Shown here: positions 34,636 to 45,800 of the stretch, one piece after another | How positions within the stretch are numbered: the first letter of the stretch is position 1 | How the letters are laid out: each line of letters opens with the position of its first letter | Source of the DNA: Eudorina sp. 2006-703-Eu-15 | Taxonomy: Eukaryota > Chlorophyta > Chlorophyceae > Chlamydomonadales > Volvocaceae | Direction: 5' to 3' | Assembly (NCBI GenBank): GCA_003117195.1 | Contig: BDSI01000011.1 | Coordinates: forward strand, 286,901-350,900 | DNA length: 64,000 bases | Made by a program: the position numbers and the translations under genes | The notes under the pieces: model-generated | Databases searched by the model: none | The model's input: only the letters and a program-made list of their open reading frames with translations | What the model was told of the DNA's origin: nothing

Positions 34636-35643
34636 TCACAGCTCCCGACGCATCAAGATCCGAGGGGCGCGGATATCGTGCTTCAGTTTGTCGAGCCACG
34701 AGTCCTTCCCGACCACCACGTAGCCCGTGCTGTCGTACAGCGCCCGCGCGGCGGCGTCCGGCTCCCTCACGTGCAGCCAGACCTCCCGCCGGCCCGCCCG
34801 CAGTGCCGCGTCCTCGCACGCCGCGAGGAGCGCACGAGCGATACCGCGTCGCCTGACCCGTGGGTCGACAGCCATGTTGGAGATGTAGGCAGCCTCTTGG
34901 GGCGGCAGGTTCACACGCGGCAGGCGCCGCACCGGTGGGCTGTCCGCGGACAGGGACAGGGTAGCAGTGCCCACGAGCCGGGAGTCCTGCCCCGGCGGCA
35001 GCGGTGCCTGGCTCGGGTCGTCTGGGAACAGGCGAGCTATCAGGAAATAGCCTGAAGCAGGCGTGGCCTCCGAGGCAGACTGTTCAGAGGGCAGCATGCC
35101 TTTGATCTCTGCGAGGCATGAGGTCGGCGAGGTATGCCTTGACGTGGGACAGCCGAAAGTAATTTGGAGGGACACGATTTTGGGGGCAGTACGACGTCGG
35201 ATTGTGGTGTTTCACTAAGTGTACTATGCATCAATGCATGTTCGGTATGGAAAAAACCAAAACACACATTGCAAATCAGGCGCAAATGAGAAACAACCAG
35301 GCCACGGCATTATCGTGCGGTCTGTTATCGTACCTGTAAGGACGTCATTCAGCGCGACAGCTTCCGCAGAAGAGGCGAAGGCTCGGGTCAGGACAACGCT
35401 TGCGGCCTGATCCTCGCTGCGCTCAATGGGCCGAATGAGCAGGCGCCCCAACGGGGTCTGCACCTCCCAGCGCGGCTGCGATAACCCTGCTGTGACCGGC
35501 TCTGCCTCCCCTGTGCAATTAGCTCTGCCTCCAAGTTTCACAGATACGCATATAGATCGAGATGAATTATTCACACGCGTGACGTGTCTTTGTCGGGTTG
35601 TTCGGTTGCCAGAACAATGTGCATAAGCTTGCAGACCAGGCAT
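34636..35643 (-). CDS. GNAT-family N-acetyltransferase, probably plastid-targeted
   Basis: Two exons, 35643-35334 and 35108-34636 (TGA), join in frame (G|AG) to give 260 residues. GNAT enzymes transfer acetyl from acetyl-CoA to amines. The fold is readable: LLIRPIERSEDQAA as the first strand and helix, then SGYFLIARLF and RLVGTATLSLS. Strand 4 is AAYISNMAVDP, followed by the acetyl-CoA loop RVRRRGIARALL. WLHVREPDAAARALYDSTGY is next, and the end is DIRAPRILMRREL. This is the layout of plant plastid GNATs that acetylate protein N-termini and lysines. The first 55 or so residues are Ser/Arg/Asn-rich and lack the fold, consistent with a transit peptide. An upstream in-frame extension exists, but ATG 35643 is the natural start. 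Substrate is unknown. Confidence 0.85.
34855..34866. repeat. GACCCGTGGGTC motif, copy 4 (inside GNAT exon)
   Basis: Here the 12-mer is coding: on the minus strand it gives DPRV of the AVDPRVRRRG acetyl-CoA loop. This copy may be coincidental. Confidence 0.5.
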
Positions 35644-36033
35644 CACGGAGGAAGCCCTGGTAGATATTATAAATTTCAGGATATACGTATGCTCTAAGAG
35701 TACCTGGATGGTGTTGTGGAATCTATTCCAGAACTTGAGTGCCTTCCAAATCGTACGGCAACTTCTGCCGTAACAACAGACTTTCCGCGAGGCAAAATGG
35801 GAACCTTGCCGCTCCTGTACACACATAGATTATGATTTAATTTGTAGACACTGTGCCTGGTCTATTCCCTTCAGCTTCTAAGAGAGATGGCTTGACGCGC
35901 CGAGTGGTTTTGCCGTGCCCAGCAGAACGTGTCATTTAATTCTCGTGCTGAGGTGGAGGCCCAGCAATCTAGAAAATAACGCGATTCGGCATTTTGGTTT
36001 TGCGAATCTGCTGAGTCTGACGATCCTCGTAGG
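35644..36033. promoter_or_regulatory. Shared divergent promoter region, GNAT and orphan gene
   Basis: The start codons of the leftward GNAT gene and the rightward orphan gene are 390 bp apart. The stretch is AT-rich relative to both. No specific element is identifiable by eye. Confidence 0.45.
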
Positions 36034-38236
36034 ATGGCTGGATACGCTGACGATGTGTCCGTGCCTGAGCCTGAAAACGAGAACCATATGTATGGGGATA
36101 ACTACGGCCGGCAAGGAGACCTATTTGGACTGGGCGTCTTGAAAGCGGGTAGGTGCAACGGAATCGGCCACCCCCTGACCTGGTTCCGTCGCGCTCAGCC
36201 GCCAGTCGCTGCTGGCCTGTCATATATGCAGAATAGGCATCTTTGAAAATTTTTGAAAGGTCATGCGAACCTTTGAGATGCGTTCAGAACGTGTATGCGC
36301 GAACCTTCGGTCGCCGGGTTTGGGTATGCAAATCCGTGCATGCATTTAGCGAGTAGGTCCAACTTACTTGCACATTCTCATGTTGATCGCATCGGTCCTC
36401 TTTGTTCTTTCCATGTGTCCAGGTTCACAGGATGGCATTTTGACCCGGTCCGTGAGCCGCAAACGCCTCAGCCCGGAGGCCCTCGCGGCTGGCGAGCATG
36501 ATATGGTGCCGGGCAACGGCAGTCCCCAACGGGGCATCGTCGACGACCCGGGCATATCGGCCCTGATGCTGGCGTACCGCAGCTACCCGGGCTTAGAGCA
36601 CGCCGTGGGCGCCCTTCGCGTCCATCCTCGTCTGCGGAACGCGGTCAGCAGGCCTGGGTCCGGGGTCTTTGCGCGTGTCGTGCGAGACCCCGCTCCGAGC
36701 GGCGCTCCGCTGCATCAGCGCCCGACCCAAATCGACCCGGCGCAGCAGCAGCACGAGGTGCCTGAGCTTCGTCCTCGTCTGGGGCCGGAGCATACCGTTG
36801 TGACCGCCACCACTGCAGGCTCCGCATTCGCGGAGGCCCTGTCCAGCGACGGCCACGTGCCGTCGTCGGTGCAGCCGCCCGGGGTGCAGCCGTACAGCGA
36901 ATTGCTGACGGGACCCGCGTTCAGCTACGCCGCTGACGGCGACGGCGTCTTCGACGCAGATGGGATCAGCCTGGGGAGCCTAGCCAGTGGAAGCTACATG
37001 ATGGGGGATGATGATGCCGATGACGGCAACGACGGCACGGAGGCACATTCCGACGCGGACAGCGGACAGCTGCTGCGGTCCTTGAGCATCTCAACGGTGT
37101 GCAGCGGCAGTGGCGAGCGCTTCGATGCGACGGCGCAGGCTGCGGTCGCACCCACGCCCGAGATTGTGACATGGGCGGCGTCCAACCCGCTGCCCCTCGG
37201 CAGCGTGGGCCGCGCAGGTGCGCTGGGTGCCGCCGCCGTGGCGGCGTCCGGGCGCGTCGTCCGCGCTGCTGACGCGATCCTGCATGCGGCTGCGCCTGCT
37301 GTGGGCAGCAACAGCGGCGGTGGCCCCGGCGTTGCCATCGCCGCCACCACGTCTGCTGTTGCGGCGATCGCACCGTTACCCCATCTAAGGTTCAACTTCT
37401 GCGAGGGGCCAGTCGCCGCAGGCGCCGGCAGCCAAGCAGGGCCTGTTAATGAGGCGGCGGACACTGTTGATGAGGATTTGACCGCCAGCTTGCCGGTGCG
37501 GTCCGGCAGCGTCGAGTCCGTGGGAAGCGCGCACCCGCCGGACCCTCGGGTCCCGTCGAGCAACTCGGCAACCCACGTCCCCGGCGCCGCGGGGACTGGC
37601 GACGCGGCACTGCCTCATCCGCTCGCGGACAGCCTCAGTGCGGCTGGGGCCTGCGAGCCAAGGCCCCGCGCCGGCGCCACACCTGCGGCTGTGGCGGCTG
37701 TAGCCGCAGCGCTGCTGGCACCACCGGGTCTTCTGGGCGCGCAGCCCTTGCCGGGAGCGGCGTTCGCGTCAGCGCCTGTGGCGGGGATCAGCGCGTGGCC
37801 CGCTGTTGGGATGCCCTTCGTCGGGCAAGTCCCAACGCCGCCGCTTTTCGCCGCGCCGGCCGCGCCGCCTGCTGTCGCAGCCTTGGTTGCGGGGCCCGGT
37901 ACTGCTGCTGCGTGCGGCCCTGTCATTTGGGCCGCACCAGGACAGGTTCCGGGGCTGGGCCCGACGAGCATGACGACGGCCGGCGCTACCGCCGCGACGC
38001 TGCCGTTGGCGGCGGCAGCGGCGGCGTCGCCGCCGTCTCTGCTTCCTCCCGATGTGTACCTGGGTTTCGTGTCGCAGCTGGTCGAGTCGGTTCGCACGGC
38101 GGCGCGCGCGGTCGACGACGCGTACCAGGCGGAGCGGCAGCAGCACGGCTTTGCGGGTTACTACGTATCCACGACGACCCAGTTGGCGGCTGCGGGTGCG
38201 GCAGGCCTGAGGATGCCTGGTGCCGGAGCCGCGTAA
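36034..38236 (+). CDS. Unrecognised Ala/Pro/Gly-rich protein
   Basis: Two exons, 36034-36148 and 36423-38236 (TAA), join in frame (G|GT) to give 642 residues. I recognise no domain. The N-terminus (MAGYADDVSVPEPENENHMY) is acidic. Residues about 55-100 (ISALMLAYRSYPGLEHAVGA) could form helices. An acidic patch with DDDADDGNDG follows. The second half is Ala/Pro/Gly-rich and probably disordered. Near the C-terminus one helical stretch, YLGFVSQLVESVRTAARAV, stands out. There is no signal peptide or clear membrane span. The single long GC-rich frame inside AT-richer flanks, the good donor (GTAGGT) and the CCAG acceptor support a real gene. Starting at ATG 36368 without splicing would instead give 622 residues with a hydrophobic start (MHILMLIASVLFVLSM); that frame runs through the acceptor, so it is a genuine alternative. 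Confidence 0.6.
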
Positions 38237-38307
38237 CCAGCTCACGGCACCACCTTGGGCTTGTTGCCGAGATGGGTGGCGCAAAGCGCCACGGATAGAG
38301 TGGCCCC

Positions 38308-38312
38308 TGTAA
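38308..38312 (+). terminator. Possible TGTAA poly(A) signal of the orphan gene
   Basis: TGTAA lies about 70 bases after the orphan stop codon. This is short for an algal 3' untranslated region, so confidence is low. Confidence 0.25.
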
Positions 38313-41300
38313 GTCCTTGGTTCCTGTCGACTTCTGAAAGATTTGGGGAGGGATTCTGCCATAATCTGGGTCCTGCGCGCTGTGCGATGTGCCTCTGCTG
38401 TCAGCGTCTCATTATAAATAAAGGGATCCCAGCTTTTGTGCGTGACGGCTGGTCCGGACTCGTGGGCTCTTCGTTCTACAGTTCGGAGGATTTGGAGCAA
38501 GAGCGGTTCGCTGTGTCTGTTTGTTCCGCCCTGTCTGTGATTTTGCTGGGGTTTGTGGTCGGAGCCGGTGCGAGAGCGGCGTTTCGGCACTCGATGACAT
38601 TCGAGGATGCAAAGCAATGCATGTTTAATCAAAACCCAAAGCACTAGTGTTGCGCGCGGACGGCGGGTGCGGCTTTGGCGCGGGCGCCGTCGGGACGAGG
38701 GCTCAAATGCTCAAGTAAGTATTTGTGATGTTCACCCGGCGAGTGCTGCCGTTCGGATAGAGGCCATAGCTGCGGCATAGCGGCGGTCTCGCCGGGCCGC
38801 AGCACCGCTGGTAAAATGTTTTGTTCTCTTTTTGTATCACGACGCATGTACCACACAATGGATGTACCACGATGGATGATTTATTTGGCAGACTGCGACC
38901 GGCTCCGACCGGCCAGTCGGTTTTTTCCGTTAGTTTGAAGCCCCCGCGCCCACGTCGTGCGGCGCCATGGGTTAGCAATAAAGATAAGGAGGCAGGAGCA
39001 GGCGGTGAGGTGGTTGAGGGCCAGCGCTCTGCTGCGACGCAAGGGCCGGCATGTCGAGCCGTACCTATGAGGGAAAGGACAATAAAGGCAACGCGGATGG
39101 ACCGCTCGGGGGGCGGGGGGTTGCGATGTTGCCAGCGGAGGTAGATTGTTTGATGCTCGGCCAGCATGGTCGCTATTCATTGCGCGGGAGGGCTGATGCG
39201 ACTCGTTCGGATAACGCTGTTCCAGGACTCACAATGGAATGCACCGGAATCATGGGGGCTGTTCCGCCGTTCCATGGGACTGTCTACCGCCGGCAAGGAC
39301 TTCGTGTATTTGAGGGCAATGGGCCCTAAGGCTTTATCGAGACTGCGGCTGCGTGGGTTCTGCAGAAACGGGTCCGGGTCCGGGTTCTCCATCGTTCTTG
39401 GATTCTTTGCGAGCCAGGAACGGCTTTCAGCGAAGGAGGGGTCCCCCGGGGAGGTGCCGCCATGTCACTCCCAAGGCGCCTGCGCAGCTGGGCTCATTTG
39501 AAATGAAGGTGCGACGCGGTGTGTACGATGAGCATGGCCCTGACCAACGGCGCTAAGATTTGGTTGTTGTTGTTGTAAGATCAGCTTTAACAGGTATAGG
39601 CTAAGTGGATCTTGGGATTGTACTGTACGAACGTTTGGCTGTTGTAGGATTAACCGCGCGATGTATGTGCGCGCTGTGCCGGTTTCAGCTGGTTTTAGAG
39701 CCATCGAGCACAGACGAGGATCAGGTTTACCGCAAAGGGCCGGAGCGCCGCGCGGCGGAGTTTGGCAGCGGCCTGCGCCCTCGTTGGACGCAGGCCAGCG
39801 CCTGCCGCCAGGCCACGGTGGAGGTGGCCACGGCGCTCGGAGGCGCGGCGTGGCCGTTGTGCAGACACCGTTTACCTCGGAAGGCGCTCCGGGGGAGGGG
39901 TCCGGCGGCGCGCGGGCCAGGGGGCGGCTCGCCAACACTCTGTCCTGGGTGATGTGCACATTCAGCATCCTTGGATCGCCGGAGCGCGTTGTGCACTGTG
40001 TTCGGGCGGGTTTCCCTAGGGTTTTACTACACGTGGACGGACTGCGAAGTGTATCGTTAACCTTTGCGGCTGCCCTGCGATCTGATTACTGAGCGCGGCT
40101 GCCGCGGCCACCCATTATGGCGGGCAAACAACCCCACTATGCCGGTCAGTAGGATCAAGACTGCACCCAAGGGGAGTGCCCAAAGGAGTGTCAAAAGCCA
40201 CATTTTGACAAGAGTTGCTCTGAACGGTGAAATGTCCGGGACGTGAAGGAGGTTGACTGGTCGAGGTGTAGGGTGGAATGCGAGGTCAGGGCGCCGGTTG
40301 TCGGCGTCTGAAAGAGGCAGGGTGCGGGCGGCTTGTTGCAGCCCTTGTGAACTTTGGTTTCACGCGGTGCAGCACGATGTAGACAGCGAGCGCCCGGCCT
40401 TTGTGAAGGAGGATCCTCCTCCAGATGTGGAGCCGGCGTGCGCGACGCGTCTGTACGAACATTTTGTGTGAAGTCGGTTTGTGTGGAGTTGCCCTACTGC
40501 CCTACTGAGTTGCCCTACCAGATGGGCCGCGCGCGCGAGTCAGCGGCTGGTCCAAGCGGAGTGCTTCCGGTATAGCAGGTGTGGAGGGTTGCGCACGCGT
40601 CCCGGTAGTGGGTCCGGAAGTCGTTCTGACACAAGCCGTCAGGCCTGATGGCTCGGGACAGTAGAGCTTGTCGCCAGGATGCGCCAAGGAGCATGCGGCC
40701 ACGATCCGTCGTCAGCTAAAACATGACCGTGCCGCGCTGCTTTTCATTCTCGCCTCACTGCGCGCGCGTTCTGAGGCGGGTGTCGGCTCAGTCGCTGGGT
40801 CCGGCTGATGGAAAGAACACGTCGCCGTGCCGTCGTTTGACGGCCGCGGTCTCATGCCACGACGTGCGATATGTGCGGCGTGGTCGGAGGGAGGCCGGGT
40901 AGTGCCATGCCCGTGCCTTGGGGTAAGGCGTGCAAGATGAAACGGGGCGCTGCTCTTTTTCCAGTCGTGATGTTCTGTGTTGCAGTGTGGGCGGCAGCAG
41001 GGGCCCGATTGGCCTTGCTCCGTGCCGATAGCGTTTTATGTTGTGTGGCCCTCTCCCATTGATGGCTTTCGAGCGACGGTTATTTTGTTGGGACCGACTC
41101 GCGTTATCGGGCGCGCACGCGTTCTAGCTGATATGCGAACGTCTAAAGGGAAGCCTCTGAATCTGGACGTCTAAAGGGAAGCCTCTGAATCTGGACCAGC
41201 CGCGAAGTGTTGGTAGCTTCATGGCTTGGGGCAGCTTAAATACGTCCTGTACGTCTGCTATCTGCTTTAGGACTAAGCTGTGTTATCGCCCGCATTGCGT

Positions 41301-42881
41301 GGCCATACGTATGTTTTAGCCGTGTAACGGTTGTTGAGGTTATCAGTTGCTCCTTTCTCCAACGAACGCTGCTCAAGGTTGAACTGACTCCCGACCAGTT
41401 ACCGGTGTGTCCACGCTCACCGTTCAGAGGGTTTGCACATGGACTAAGCGGCGCGGGGCAACTGGGGCAACCCCAGAGTCGGGGAGCAAGTTTGCTCGCG
41501 CAAGCAGCTATGGAAACATTCTCCTGCTGCTTCCAGCATGCGGCCTAGGGATAGGCAGGGATCCTTTCCTGGCATCATGCGTTTTCCGGCATTATTCCGG
41601 TACCGTCCCATGGGTCGTCCGAGGTACACAACCTCAGGCAAGCAGTTTAAATTACAGGTTTCCATGTTCGAGGAAATACGATAACAAAATTGACGAAGGA
41701 CGCTGACGGGCATTGCACAAGCCACCGTCAGCAGCACCGGATTGGGCTCGAAAGCTTGCCAGGGAAACGCACTAACTGCTGCGAATCACGAACATACCCA
41801 GACCGTAAGATTCGGGGGTCGTCATACCGTACGTACGTTCGTATTTAGAATGATTCACAGGATAAGGTGGCACCGTGACATCGGGTTCACAAATCACAAT
41901 GCACTCCCCGGCAGACATGCGCAGAGGCGCCAGGCTCTTCTCTCTAACGGTTTAGTAACCACCATCTGTGATGGCACTGTCCCGAAAAAACCTGGACGGT
42001 ACATCACCCAGCACTACTCCTACAATCATGGCACGGCCCCCAAAAGATAACACGCAGTTGTGCGCTAGTATTCATGTCATACCCTGGTAAGCGGCTCAGG
42101 TCCTTCAGGTATGCGTGCTTCTCAGGCGTCCATCCCACGGCTGCTGTTCTGCCAAATGAAAATCATCTATCGAATCAGGACCGAAAAAGCGATGAATGCC
42201 CCGCAGTGCATCTCAAGTCGTACATCACATCCCATATGTCGCGCTGCAGCAGAGAAACCCTTTGCAGCTTCTCATAGCGTTCCCGAGCAAGCAAAGCGAA
42301 ACACCAGGCTGTACATCCCTTTATACGATCGACAATATAAAAAAAGTTGGAAAAGTCCAAGAGTCAGCGGCACTTCTATTTCGCCTAGCTATCGACGGCA
42401 CATAGACAAGAACGGAGTCACAGGTCTGTGGGTAACGGCGCCCCACTGGGGCGCCTGTACTGCAAACATCAGCAAGCCACAAGCTTGCGTGCTAACCTGC
42501 GGCAGCTGTTCGCCGCCCTGTGGCAGTGTACGCGCCTCGCGCTCGCAATCATAGAGAAAATAATGCATCGCCGTGCAGTCCAGCTGCACGAGCATTCAGT
42601 CACACCCTATCAGACACGTCTAATCGACCAGCCCAGCGCATGGCGCATGCCCTCTTCGGATGCGTCACCGCGTAAATCCATAAAACCGTTTTGCTTTGCA
42701 TGCTGCCCACGGCCATACAGTATTGCAAGGGATCCGTATGCGCCCTGTTACGATTGCGACGAAATAAATTGCTCGCTGTCGTGTAGCATCACCTGGCCCA
42801 CACTGTACGACAAATCAGAGCATTACCTAGTCAGCCTTGGCAGACTCGCATTCCCCCTTCATCAGCTGTACACGAATCGAT
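38313..42881. other. Gene-poor region between convergent genes
   Basis: About 4.6 kb between the ends of the rightward orphan and leftward coiled-coil genes. Open frames are short and unconvincing. A GC-rich island at about 39700-39950 carries overlapping frames with no recognisable product and could be a decayed exon or element. A 28-bp tandem duplication is at 41139-41194. No RNA gene was seen. Confidence 0.4.
41139..41194. repeat. 28-bp perfect tandem duplication
   Basis: Two adjacent identical 28-base units beginning ACGTCTAAAGGGAAGCC occupy 41139-41166 and 41167-41194, in intergenic DNA. Confidence 0.95.
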
Positions 42882-45800
42882 CTAATAAGCATCTCCCGTT
42901 GGCAGTCCAGCAGTATGGGCACGACCGCGCGGGGAACCGCCCGCGCTCTGATTCAGGCCATCGGCGGCCGCTGCGGCGGCTTCCAGGGCCGCAAGACGGC
43001 TGCCGTGCCACCCCATAGACATCAGCTCCAGAACATTGCTGCCCAGCGCGCGCAGGCGCAGCGCAGACGCCACGTCGTCCTGCACGGGCGTGGCAGCGTG
43101 CGATGAGCGGCAGCAGCATGCGTGAAATTTGAACAAAACCGCAAGAGCACAAAGAATGCACTACTATTTGTAAGTAACCGTTACAAGGCGGCCCGTATCC
43201 CGACCGCGTGTTCCAACGGGCCCAGATAGCTCGTAGGCGCCTCATCTCATAACCCCTACCAAGGACTGCGCAACCATCCTCCAGTACCCGGGGGGGGGGG
43301 GGTCATGCAGCCATACCAGCCAACACGCCAGGTTACCAGCGCGCCAGGATTGCCGCTCCTGGAAACCGCGCCAGACCCGCCGAATCACATGGCGGGGAGG
43401 GAACCAGTACTATTGTCATTATCAAGGCAATGACAGGGTTGTTAGCATCGCCTCTCCGGAATTATGAATGGCCGCCTCGGTTCGTGTTCATGGCCCTGCA
43501 CCTCACCTCATCTTCGCCCGAGACCGCAGGTTGATGATGGCCGTTGTCAAGCGGGGCCACCTCATTCGGCCTGCGTGATCCACTTGGCTGCTGGTCGCGA
43601 TCGGCGGTACGGGCCGGAGCGCCCGTGTTCCGCGCGAGTAGGCCCGTCCGTGCTGAGTCATCTCCACTTGCGGCAAGACGCTGCTGCTGCTGCTGGTCGT
43701 TGCCGCGAAGGCCCATGCCCCAGATGCAGCCCTCCAAAAACTCGTCCACGAGCTCGTCGTCGGAGTCGTTGTCCGCATCCGCCCGACTGGCCACTTGGCT
43801 ATGCTGCCGCAGCTGGACGGGTTGCTGGCCCTGAATTGTGAGGGGTGTATACAGAAAGGCGCAACACGTGAGGGGCCAAGAAGTGGGGAGTAAGGGCCGT
43901 GGCGAGGACACACACTGGGGGCGACGCAGGAGTCAGGCACAGGAATGACCAAGGGAAGACGTAGCAACGCAGAACAAGATGCGAGAACCTGCCTACCCTT
44001 ACCTCTTGTTGTGAGTTCGACTCATTCGAGTGCTGGTCCAGAATCGTTTGCTTGGCGATCAGGTTGACCCGCACCCGCTCAACTTCCTCTCGGTACCTGG
44101 GAACGCGAACACGGTATGCACAAAAGAGGGGCAATCTTTGCTACAGCCAAAAAACGTTCCATGTAATAGTGCGTGTGCACCGCCGGGGCAAGCCGCAATG
44201 ACGTCCACGAGGTCAAGATACCGGTACCGCAGCAGGTGTGCATGACCAGAAACGTTCCAGTATTGCTGGATGCAAACGGCGGCGGCTGTAAGCGGGGCAC
44301 TATCCCGTCCCATGCACACCTTGCCAGCTCCGCCGTCAGCTCCTGCACCATGGCCCGGCCCCCGTCGGCGTCCGCTATGGCCGCAGTGAGGCGCGCCTCC
44401 ACCTGTTGCTTCTCAGCATCTGCGACCGAGGCTGCCTGCTCAGCAGCAGCCATGCGGTCCATCGCGTCCGCAAGCTTGCTCTGCAGATCCGCCACACGCG
44501 CCCGCGCGTCCCGCATGTCACCGTCGGCCTCGGCGAGCTTCGCAGTGAGGCTCTCCAGCAAGCCTGCACAGCCGCGGCAGCGCAGGGCAGGCCAATGGTA
44601 AAAAGGCGGCCGCGTGCACGAACGTCCGACATCAGAGACAAGTATTTTGAGGGCACCTGGCCCGAGGTTAATGTGGCGCCCATTGCTAGTCAGATCAAAC
44701 ATGTAGCAGGCAGACGTTAGGACATAGCTGTCTCAAACCCGAATCACACATCTGGCGCAGCCCCACCCGTGTCATCCACATGGCAGTGCGCCTCTTACCC
44801 GTCGTGCTGCCCTGCTGCCGCTCCAGCAGCTTCTGGACGCCCGTCAGCTCCGAAGCCAAAGCGTCGGTCTGCTCACGGACTGTACTGGACAGGTGCCGGC
44901 GCTCCGACACCTGAGCCTCCAGCGCGGCCAGGGCGGCGCGAAGCTCCTGCAGCACGCGGTCATCAGCCTCGGCAGCCCGCTGCCGCGCCACCGCCTGAGA
45001 CGTGGCGTCCTGGGCAGCTGCCAGCTGCTGCTCCGCGTCCACCAGCGCCGCGTGACGGTCCTCGGCACGCCGTTGTGCGGCAGCCAGGTTGGCACGCTGT
45101 TGCTCGGCTGAATGACGTGCCGCGGACCTGCCAGCCGCCTCCTGAGCGGCCTCACACTGCCGGTCCCAGTGCGGCGTACAAGCCGCCTCCTCTCCGGCCA
45201 GCTCCGCGGCCGCGACCTCAGCGGCATGCACCTTCGACGCGGCCACCGCTGCTGCAGACTGCTCCTCCTGCCGCTGGGCCAGTTCTCGACGGAGCTCAGC
45301 GACGACGGCGTCCTGGCGGGCAGCGTGCTGCCGCGCATCGTCCAGCTGCGCTGCGGCGGCCTTCTGCGCGGCCTGAAGCGCCGCCACCTCTAGTTGTAAG
45401 TCAGACACCACTTGTGAGTGGCCCGCAGCAATGGCCCCAAGCTCAGCCAGCAGGCCCTCCAAACGGGCGCGCTCCTTGAGTGCGGCATCAAGGCTCGCCT
45501 GCTGTTCGTTCACAGACGCAACTGCCATGGCCGTGGCCGCAGCCACCCTGGCTTCGGTCGCGGAGGTTGCGACCTCCTGCAGCCTGTCGATCGCTTCGGT
45601 TGACCTACTCAGGGCCCCGAGCGCGGCCTGCAGCTCGTCCCGTGCCTGCCGAAGCTGCACCTCCCGATCAATGGCATCCGCCTCGCGCTCCCACAAAGCG
45701 GCCTGCAGTTCCTCCATATCCTCCTTGAGCTGCTGGGCCTCCGCCTGGCGCAGCTCCAGCGCCTTCTTCTGCTCTAGTTCAGCGGCCCGAAGGTGCATCA

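Noticed and set aside
36368..36422. Signal-peptide-like start (MHILMLIASVLFVLSM) for the orphan protein
   Set aside because: It overlaps the proposed intron end. The upstream exon with a good donor gives a more natural start. It is kept only as an alternative.
39605..39968. GC-rich overlapping frames on both strands
   Set aside because: Neither frame resembles a protein family. High GC alone explains the open frames. I note the island only as possible decayed sequence.
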